10,317 nucleotides of DNA, from positions 1 through 10,317 of the forward strand of contig JAUXBV010000062.1 of assembly GCA_030619215.1 (NCBI GenBank). Reading direction: 5' to 3'. Under the pieces are notes generated by a model. It made no database searches. It saw only the letters and a list, made by a program, of their open reading frames with translations, and was not told the origin of the DNA. The stretch comes from Fibrobacterota bacterium. Lineage in GTDB: Bacteria; Fibrobacterota; Chitinivibrionia; Chitinivibrionales; JANQEN01. Shown here in pieces: positions 1-5,393 of the stretch; positions within the stretch are counted from its first letter, which is position 1, and each line of letters opens with the position of its first letter. Position numbers and translations under genes: made by a program.

Positions 1-1287
1 GAAACGGAATCGGAAGATATATCTGAAGGTATGAAAAAACAATTGCAGGAGGAAATCAGAAAAGAGCTGGAAGAGAAGGAGTTGGAATCAATCCGGGAGG
101 ATATGCGGAAAAAACTTACCGAAGAAATAACCGAGGAAATAAGAAATTATGAATATGACACCTTGTATGATCAGGTCGGTAAAAGGATAGAGGAAGAAAT
201 TCAAGAGGATATTGTAAAAAATGATTCTGAAATTATTCGCAGGCAGCAACTTGAGAAAATAGCTGAAGAGATGAGAAAAGAGATAACCGATACGGAAAAA
301 GAGAATATACGAAAAAATGAGCGCGAAAGTATACGGAAGGATGCGGCTGCTATCATAAAAAATACCGAATATGTTGATTTAATGGGCCGGGAGCGTGAAA
401 AAATAAGAGATGATATACATAAGAGAATCCTTGACGACGAAGCGACATTAATAGAAATGGAAGAACACGATATAATTGTCGGGGAGATCAGGAATAAGGT
501 ACGCACGGAAGATCTGGAAGACATTACTGATACAATACGTGAAGAACTGGTAGAATTAATTAAAAAGGAGCTTGACGATAAGGAGAGAGATGAAATATAT
601 AACTCACTGAAAAGCAACATAGTAGAGGAAACGGGCGCCCGTATCAAAAATGAAGAGGCAGGCGATATCAGGAAGAAAGTACGCGAGGAGATTATTGAGA
701 AAGAAATAAAGAACATCCTGGAAAATGAGCTGCCTGCAATCAGGGAAGCGGAGAAAAAACGTATAGCCCAGGAGGAATATGACAGGCTGGTTACCGAGGT
801 TAAAAAACAGATTCATGAAGTTGAAATACAGGATGTAAAAAAGCAGACAAAAGAGGAAATATATAATGAAACGGTTGAGGAGCTGAAAGCTGCGATAAAA
901 AAAGAATTTCAGGTTTCTTTTGACGAAAAGAGAACACAGGAAAAGAAGGTACTTGAGAGAGACATCCAGTCAAAATTCCGAAAAGATATCCAGGAAGAAT
1001 ATCACTACCTCCTCGGCATTATAAATAATATGGATAACTCCCTTAAGAAGGTCGAAGCTCTTGATTCACTCCGGCATACCATTGCCCGAATGATAGAGGA
1101 AAAAAACAAATATAAATTTTTTAATTTAAACGCGACCCAGACAGAAAGTTTTATTGAGTATATGCAGCGGCTTCAGGGCAATTTCGACACCTATTTTGAC
1201 AACCTCGAAAACATTCTCTATTCTGTAAAAATGAAGGTCAACAGTATACTTAACACTCTCGGTGATGATAAGACAAAGATAGGATAA
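1..1287 (+). CDS. Charged helical protein with a strict octapeptide repeat (5' end outside window)
   Basis: The frame is open from base 1, so the gene is cut by the left edge; the first ATG is at 31 but is probably internal. I do not recognise the family. Numbering from that ATG, residues -3 to 300 form 38 consecutive 8-residue units. The first position is always Ile, Leu or Val (Phe in the last unit), position 2 is often Arg, and Glu, Lys, Asp and Arg fill most other positions. The fifth position is either hydrophobic or usually acidic. There is no membrane segment and almost no Pro or Gly in the repeat. Residues 300-418 lose the 8-residue register and resemble an ordinary helical or coiled-coil domain with more aromatic residues. 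A structural, scaffold or tether role is possible, but no function can be assigned. The ispF gene follows 48 bases later on the same strand. Confidence 0.8.
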   Translation, partial: ETESEDISEGMKKQLQEEIRKELEEKELESIREDMRKKLTEEITEEIRNYEYDTLYDQVGKRIEEEIQEDIVKNDSEIIRRQQLEKIAEEMRKEITDTEKENIRKNERESIRKDAAAIIKNTEYVDLMGREREKIRDDIHKRILDDEATLIEMEEHDIIVGEIRNKVRTEDLEDITDTIREELVELIKKELDDKERDEIYNSLKSNIVEETGARIKNEEAGDIRKKVREEIIEKEIKNILENELPAIREAEKKRIAQEEYDRLVTEVKKQIHEVEIQDVKKQTKEEIYNETVEELKAAIKKEFQVSFDEKRTQEKKVLERDIQSKFRKDIQEEYHYLLGIINNMDNSLKKVEALDSLRHTIARMIEEKNKYKFFNLNATQTESFIEYMQRLQGNFDTYFDNLENILYSVKMKVNSILNTLGDDKTKIG

Positions 1288-1335
1288 AACGTATTAATTA
1301 AACGTTGTACAACTAATCTGATATATTTTTTTAAC

Positions 1336-1827
1336 ATGTTTAAAACAGCAATAGGCCAGGATTCCCACCGTTTTGAGCCGGAAGGCTCTAACAAACCACT
1401 GTTACTGGGCGGCGTTGAAATTCCAGGATGCCGGGGGCTTATGGGTAACAGTGACGCTGATGTTATTCTTCATGCAATTACCAATGCGGTCTCCGGCATA
1501 AGCGGCGTTAACATTCTGGGTAAAACAGCCGACGAACTGTGCCTTAAAAAAGGTATCACCGACAGCCGCGTTTACCTTAAAAAAGCCCTGGATACACTTA
1601 CTAATTACAAAGTGACCCATGTATCGCTGTCTATTGAGGGTAAGCGGCCGAATATCGAGGCCCATATCCGGGATATAAAGAATTCGCTGTCTGAATTACT
1701 GTCATTAACACCTTCGGATATTGGACTTACTGCAACAACAGGAGAGGGATTAAGCGAATTTGGCAGGGGAAACGGAATTCAGGTCTTTGCGTTGATAACT
1801 GCTCAAAAGATAGAGAATAAGCAGTAA
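1336..1827 (+). CDS. ispF: 2-C-methyl-D-erythritol 2,4-cyclodiphosphate synthase, divergent subtype
   Basis: IspF converts CDP-methylerythritol 2-phosphate to methylerythritol cyclodiphosphate in the cytosolic MEP isoprenoid pathway. The 163 residues match the family's usual length. Visible motifs are GQDSHRF at 7-13, giving metal ligands Asp9 and His11, then SDADVILHA at 39-47, giving His46, and ATTGEGL at 133-139 followed by GRGNGI near 143-148. The FPDTDP-type loop of Escherichia coli IspF is absent; in its place is an ILGKTADEL segment followed by KGITDS. As I recall, this arrangement occurs in chlamydial IspF. There is no Shine-Dalgarno sequence before the ATG. A TATATT box at 1322-1327 would place a transcription start at the ATG, so a leaderless mRNA is possible. 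No other MEP gene is adjacent. The gene converges on the next one with a 21-base gap. Confidence 0.93.
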   Translation: MFKTAIGQDSHRFEPEGSNKPLLLGGVEIPGCRGLMGNSDADVILHAITNAVSGISGVNILGKTADELCLKKGITDSRVYLKKALDTLTNYKVTHVSLSIEGKRPNIEAHIRDIKNSLSELLSLTPSDIGLTATTGEGLSEFGRGNGIQVFALITAQKIENKQ

Positions 1828-1848
1828 ACAGTCGGCATCTCATCAATT

Positions 1849-3039
1849 CTACTTTTTAACCTTCATAGCCTTTGATTGCTCTTCAATCTCTCTTTCCCAG
1901 ATAACTTCAATCTGTTTATACCAGAAGGCAGGGCTGGTAAACCCTTCAGACGGGACTGATGACGGCATTTTTTTAACCATAACACCAAAATCAGAATACA
2001 GGTTAGACGCCTCTTTCTTCTTGTCAAGATTCAAATTTGCAACGATGAGCGCAAAGTGGCTTACTGCAAGTTCGAATGTAGACAGCTCTTCCGGCTTATT
2101 CATAGCTTGTGTAAACCATGTCCGGCAATTATTTATATGTATCTCTCTCAAATTAGGATCTGCATATTGAATTGTCAGGTAATCAAGAAAACCGACGTCA
2201 AAGGGGGTCGCATCTTTTTTCATAACGGATATCGTCCGGGCACAAAACTCTGCAAGCTCGTATGCCTTATATATTGCAAGGTTACTACGTTTATGTTGAA
2301 AAAAGTTATCACCATACGTAACATCAAGCTCCATCATTTTCTTACGTTTTTTTATAGATTTTGTCAATAAATTCTTGCTTTCATCTGATAGAGAACTTCT
2401 AATTGCTACGGAATTTTCACCCATAACATTAAAATCACTTATCCTGATTGACGCCATGAAACATTCAGTGTATACAATAGGGCATAAACTGAAAAAATCA
2501 AACGGTTCATCACTACTCTTATCAAAAATCATGGGGAACGGGTCGTCCTCACTCCAGCGCCAATCCAATGAATTATGGTCGAAGAGGTATCCGATAACAT
2601 CTTTTGAACCACATACGGTACATGAACAATGTATTCTCCGTAAATCCTCCTCCTCTCCGGTGTACGGTAGATATTTTTCGTACAGGTTTGATAATATTTG
2701 TTTTTCGAGGTCTTCACTTGAATCAATAATGTTGAGGATCTTGTGAATGTTAGTCTCTTCAAGGATACTGAATACTTCCGGTGACGGTGTTAAAAGATAG
2801 AGCTGCCTGTTACGAGACTCCATTTTCTTTTTTAAGTTAATAATTAACCTGATACCGCTTGAATCAATATGTGTGGCACGGGACAGGTCAAGGACAATAT
2901 CCTTTAGTATGCTTTTATTCGTGTATGCGTTGAGTTCAGCCGTCACCGGAATGAGGGAAGCAACGGACATCTCCCCTTCGAAACCGAAGGTATCGTAATG
3001 AAGTGCGGATGTGTGTAAAAGTTTCAATTCTGTACCCAT
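1849..3039 (-). CDS. STAS-domain protein with Cys-rich DUF2225-like C-terminal region
   Basis: The 396 residues fall into two parts. Residues 1 to about 115 look like a STAS (anti-sigma-factor antagonist) domain: the FGFEGEM strand near 18-24, a hydrophobic strand DIVLDLS near 47-53, and DSSGIRLI at 59-66. In SpoIIAA-type proteins the Ser before the Gly (here Ser61) is the phosphorylated residue. Residues about 135-350 contain Cys138, Cys140, Cys143, Cys186 and Cys193 followed by SDFN, then a long helical region. The VCG ... CP...C..AS...DF pattern resembles DUF2225 proteins, but this is an eye match only. There is no signal peptide or membrane segment, so it should be cytoplasmic. The usual switch kinase or phosphatase is not adjacent. 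The start was kept at 3039 because later ATGs would remove the first STAS strands. The ribosome site is weak, but a good promoter lies about 75 bases upstream. Confidence 0.75.
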   Translation of the reverse strand: MGTELKLLHTSALHYDTFGFEGEMSVASLIPVTAELNAYTNKSILKDIVLDLSRATHIDSSGIRLIINLKKKMESRNRQLYLLTPSPEVFSILEETNIHKILNIIDSSEDLEKQILSNLYEKYLPYTGEEEDLRRIHCSCTVCGSKDVIGYLFDHNSLDWRWSEDDPFPMIFDKSSDEPFDFFSLCPIVYTECFMASIRISDFNVMGENSVAIRSSLSDESKNLLTKSIKKRKKMMELDVTYGDNFFQHKRSNLAIYKAYELAEFCARTISVMKKDATPFDVGFLDYLTIQYADPNLREIHINNCRTWFTQAMNKPEELSTFELAVSHFALIVANLNLDKKKEASNLYSDFGVMVKKMPSSVPSEGFTSPAFWYKQIEVIWEREIEEQSKAMKVKK

Positions 3040-3121
3040 GATATCAATATATCAGCCTGAGTAAAAAAATTTTCAATTTAAATAGATAAATTTTGATATA
3101 TAAATAGTGACAACAATATAA

Positions 3122-3150
3122 ATTCTACAATTATTCTATTTGCGCGTCAA
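3122..3150 (-). promoter_or_regulatory. Sigma70-type promoter of the STAS gene
   Basis: Read on the minus strand there is TTGACG (3150-3145), a 17-base spacer and TAGAAT (3127-3122). Each box has five of six consensus bases at the ideal spacing. The predicted start near 3115 gives a leader of about 75 nucleotides. The rest of the 3040-3251 gap is AT-rich, and I see nothing else in it except a weak all-A/T inverted repeat around the lipoprotein stop codon (3232-3239 with 3250-3257). Confidence 0.55.
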
Positions 3151-3251
3151 ATAATAAATTACTTTCTTCCACTAATTTACGTCAATTATATATGTTTACA
3201 TAGGAATATTGACCTATTCAAAAGGGGGATGAAATAATTAATAATAATAAA

Positions 3252-3812
3252 TTATTTTTCTGTATTGCCTGAATAATATGTGGAGACAACCTTTTCATAG
3301 GGAAATCTTCTTCTGTAATCCGCAAATGCTGATACAAGAGCATGCACCGTTACAGCTTCTTTCGTATCCTGTTTAAAAAGCCCGTATGCGTCTACTGTCA
3401 TTGTATTACTTCTCTTATTGACTTGATAAAAAGTTTTTATTCCCAGTGATATGAAAAGCGTATCTTTCTTAATTCTCGAATAAATAACTTCCGGGATTAT
3501 ATCCACCGTAGACGACGCCGTGCTATCAACCATTGTATAAAGGCCGTATTTTTCACACCTTCGAAATTCCCCGAGCAGGTTCTTCCACACCTGTTGCATG
3601 TTTTCGATAAGAAATTTTCCCTGCCAGATGCTGTCAGGCCAGTACTCACTGGATTCAAGCTTTTCCAGCCCCTTAATCGGCTGTAAATGAATTTTCTGAT
3701 GTTTTACCTCTATTACCGCGGGTTTTCTCGTTGCAAGATTTGAAGCACATCCATGAAAAAAAATGGCAAGAAAAACCGGAATAAATATTTTATTCAAATC
3801 AGACTTCACCAT
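3252..3812 (-). CDS. Putative lipoprotein of unknown function
   Basis: The protein has 186 residues. It begins with a short basic segment (MVKSDLNK), then a hydrophobic stretch (IFIPVFLAIFF) and HGCAS, which fits a signal peptidase II lipobox with Cys22 as the lipidated residue. His and Phe at -2 and -3 make the lipobox imperfect. The mature part mixes polar and beta-prone segments, for example VDIIPEVIYSRI near 103-114 and FISLGIKTFYQV near 119-130, and it ends in a charged tail. It loosely recalls small outer-membrane lipoproteins of the DUF4136/DUF4410 style, but I cannot place it in a family. An in-frame TAA stop lies just upstream of the ATG, which fixes the start region. The Shine-Dalgarno sequence is weak. 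The gene stands alone between the STAS gene and an intergenic terminator. Confidence 0.65.
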   Translation of the reverse strand: MVKSDLNKIFIPVFLAIFFHGCASNLATRKPAVIEVKHQKIHLQPIKGLEKLESSEYWPDSIWQGKFLIENMQQVWKNLLGEFRRCEKYGLYTMVDSTASSTVDIIPEVIYSRIKKDTLFISLGIKTFYQVNKRSNTMTVDAYGLFKQDTKEAVTVHALVSAFADYRRRFPYEKVVSTYYSGNTEK

Positions 3813-3872
3813 AGTATCAAAAATGTCTTTCTTTTTTTAATAATAAATACTATTACTCCTTTTATTGCCATA

Positions 3873-3878
3873 ATTATA
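3873..3878 (-). promoter_or_regulatory. Possible -10 box of the lipoprotein gene
   Basis: A perfect TATAAT reads on the minus strand about 60 bases before the lipoprotein ATG. The best hexamer 17 bases upstream is TTTAAA, a poor -35. The site is therefore plausible from position and the -10 only. Confidence 0.3.
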
Positions 3879-3910
3879 CAGTAAAAATCCAACTCTTTAA
3901 ACAATTATAA

Positions 3911-3951
3911 TAAAAATAAAAAAGCGGACGCATTTAATAAATCGTCCGCTT
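3911..3951 (-). terminator. Intrinsic terminator for minus-strand transcripts
   Basis: AAGCGGACG at 3922-3930 pairs perfectly with CGTCCGCTT at 3943-3951, giving a 9-bp GC-rich stem with a 12-base loop. On the minus strand the stem is followed by a run of U interrupted by single A residues (complement of 3911-3922). It would end transcription from the TPR gene and from the putative small RNA just upstream, and would insulate the lipoprotein gene. Confidence 0.85.
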
Positions 3952-4055
3952 CGATTTATATCCTGAAATTCTCTTCTGATTTACTCTGAAGACTTGGGGA
4001 AGCTAAGAGTAAACAGAAAACACACAAGGGAGGTGTTATGAAGATTTCAGGTTAT
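3911..4055 (-). ncRNA. Candidate small RNA or 3'-UTR RNA with a three-way junction
   Basis: Three helices nest exactly. P1 is 3962-3969 with 4044-4051 (8 bp). P2 is 3974-3987 with 4006-4018 (13 bp, A3979 bulged). P3 is 4019-4023 with 4033-4037 (5 bp). On the minus strand the fold is followed about 10 bases later by a strong terminator, so a discrete RNA of roughly 140 nucleotides would result. Its P3 loop would read CUCCCUUGU, which is complementary to Shine-Dalgarno sequences. A promoter-like pair lies just upstream on the minus strand: TTGGCA at 4081-4076, then 17 bases, then TAAATA at 4058-4053; its -10 is weak. The RNA could instead be the 3' untranslated end of the TPR mRNA. The inverted repeats also fold on the plus strand, so the strand is inferred from the terminator. 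Confidence 0.4.
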
Positions 4056-4128
4056 TTATTTAATTTATCGGTAGTTGCCAATAATAACTTGAGGTTTTTC
4101 ATCGCTTTATTATAAAAAATTACCTCTT

Positions 4129-4905
4129 TTATGATTCGGCAATATTCTCAAATTCAGGTGCGATCTTTTTTAACTCCGGAAATTCCGTGGAGTTGAGCTC
4201 AAAGAGCTTTTGGGCTGCCTCCAGGTTGCCACACTCCTTAGCGGCGTCAAGAAAATTCAGGTAGGTATCCGCATCCAGCGGGTTCAACTTGATAGATTCA
4301 AAGAACAGGGTAAACGCATCCTTATACCGTTTCTGATAAAACGAAATAATACCAAGCCCGTTAAAAACCTCTGCGTTCGGCCCCTCTTCATCATTTACCT
4401 GAATATATCGCTCCATTGCCCGGTTCAATTGTCCATCCTCAAGCATCTTGTTAGCTTCCTCAATGCGCGAATTAAATATACCGACAATCAAAGCCCTCTT
4501 TGACACATATATTTCATCACCCTGTTCCCCGATTCCCTCAATAATAGCCGCGACTTCCTCATTTTTCGGGTCAGTTTCCAACGCTTTTTTGAAAACCGGA
4601 AGAGCCTCGTTTATAAGACGCAGCTTTATTGCTGCATCAAAAAGATTTACTAAAGCATCAGTATAATCGGGTTTCAGCTCACAGGCATGCTTAAACGAAG
4701 TATATGCATCCGCCCACGCTTTCTGATCCCATGAAATAATCCCCATATTGTTGAATGCTCTCCAATTTTCCAGGTCTTTTTCAACAATTTCAACAAGGAT
4801 CCTGGCTGCTGACGGAAGATCACCCGCTTCAATAAAATCCTCCGCCTGATTGTTTTCATTAATAAACAGCTCTTTTTTTTCAGTCTTTGCCTTACCTGAT
4901 CCCAT
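4129..4905 (-). CDS. Tetratricopeptide-repeat protein
   Basis: The 258-residue protein has no signal peptide and a Lys-rich start, so it is probably a cytoplasmic helical scaffold. TPR-like helix pairs cover about residues 17-120 and 147-250. Landmarks are FNNMGIISWDQKAWADAY near 51-68 with LKPDYTDALVNL near 77-88, and FNGLGIISFYQKRYKDAF near 181-198 with LNPLDADTYLNF near 207-218. The two halves align with an offset of 130 residues, so the gene arose by an internal duplication with a linker between the halves. TPR domains usually bind peptides or partner proteins; no partner is indicated here. The ATG is preceded by GAAAGGGA at a usable distance and by a promoter with a perfect TTGACA. The mRNA probably ends at the terminator at 3911-3951. 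Confidence 0.85.
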   Translation of the reverse strand: MGSGKAKTEKKELFINENNQAEDFIEAGDLPSAARILVEIVEKDLENWRAFNNMGIISWDQKAWADAYTSFKHACELKPDYTDALVNLFDAAIKLRLINEALPVFKKALETDPKNEEVAAIIEGIGEQGDEIYVSKRALIVGIFNSRIEEANKMLEDGQLNRAMERYIQVNDEEGPNAEVFNGLGIISFYQKRYKDAFTLFFESIKLNPLDADTYLNFLDAAKECGNLEAAQKLFELNSTEFPELKKIAPEFENIAES

Positions 4906-4942
4906 GCAAATCCCTTTCGGGTTATTTCTTTAATTATCAATA

Positions 4943-4978
4943 CAATATTAATATTGTTTATAGCAACTGCAATGTCAA
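4943..4978 (-). promoter_or_regulatory. Promoter of the TPR gene with a palindrome over the -10
   Basis: On the minus strand a perfect TTGACA (4978-4973) stands 17 bases before AATATT (4955-4950), or 19 bases before TATTAA (4953-4948). A perfect 14-base palindrome, CAATATTAATATTG (4943-4956), covers either -10 choice and could be an operator, although an all-A/T core is easily formed by chance in this AT-rich gap. Confidence 0.45.
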
Positions 4979-5050
4979 TAAAATCAAGCCTTAACAGATA
5001 ATTATACATTTAGTAAAGAAATATTACAAAGGTATTTTTAATAAAAGGCA

Positions 5051-5139
5051 TTACAGTATGTTAAGCAGAAGTCTATGGAAATTGACTTTCTGCTTCTACA
5101 TAATGTTATACCGATAAATCGGCACCTTGTGCTTTAGTA
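5051..5139. repeat. 89-bp intergenic repeat, unit A (REP-like)
   Basis: This is the first of two head-to-tail 89-bp units. Its main hairpin is 5063-5073 with 5084-5095 (11 pairs, T5089 bulged), extended outward by TATGT/ACATA (5057-5061 with 5098-5102). Two tiny hairpins follow: CCGA/TCGG at 5111-5122 and GCAC/GTGC at 5122-5132. On the minus strand GTAG (5099-5096) lies directly 5' of the main hairpin, as in REP elements. Confidence 0.85.
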
Positions 5140-5228
5140 TTACAGTATGTTGAGCGGTAGGACATGGCAATGGCCTATTCGCTCCTACATAATGTTATAC
5201 CGATAAATCGGCACCTTGTGCTTTAGTA
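5140..5228. repeat. 89-bp intergenic repeat, unit B (REP-like)
   Basis: This second unit abuts unit A. The last 44 bases or so, from CTACATAATG to TTTAGTA, are identical to unit A, while the hairpin arms differ. The stem is still kept: 5152-5161 pairs with 5174-5184, with the same bulged T (5178). An inner CAT/ATG helix closes a GGCA loop. GTAG reads on the minus strand at 5188-5185. The arms match the partial copy at 10282-10317 much better than they match unit A. Confidence 0.85.
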
Positions 5229-5393
5229 TACCTTTTATTATTATCCTTTCCTGAACTCTTAATAAAATTGTAAAAAGAGATCGGGATGCCATATTAAAAA
5301 TTCATTAACAGTGTAATTTTTGGTTTATTTTCAAGTGCACATAAATCATATTTTGTATATTTATTAAATAACAGAGTAAATAGTAGAAGGATA
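5229..5393. other. AT-rich gene-free stretch
   Basis: This is the remainder of the 488-base gap between the TPR and LRR genes. I see no gene, no terminator with a U tract, and no further copy of the 89-bp repeat. A 5-bp hairpin (5382-5386 with 5394-5398) overlaps the LRR stop codon but lacks a U run. Confidence 0.5.

Noticed and set aside
201..816. Long Ser/Ile-rich and Phe-rich open frames on the minus strand across the octad gene
   Set aside because: They are antisense reflections of the charged repeat on the plus strand, with no ribosome site or recognisable domain.
1288..1335. Terminator between the octad gene and ispF
   Set aside because: Small palindromes (AACGT/ACGTT and GTTGTACAAC at 1304-1313) are present, but the stems are too short and not followed directly by a U run.
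3952..4055. Known riboswitch classes (cyclic di-GMP, TPP, preQ1, cobalamin) for the three-way junction
   Set aside because: None of their conserved core sequences could be recognised, so only a generic structured RNA is claimed.
5051..5228. Integron attC sites, because GTTAAGC and GTTGAGC fit the GTTRRRY core
   Set aside because: No matching RYYYAAC inverse core is found in the 3' arm, no cassette ORFs lie between the units, and no integrase is visible. The REP interpretation fits better.
5051..5228. CRISPR array
   Set aside because: There are only two abutting 89-bp units with no unique spacers, and no cas genes nearby.
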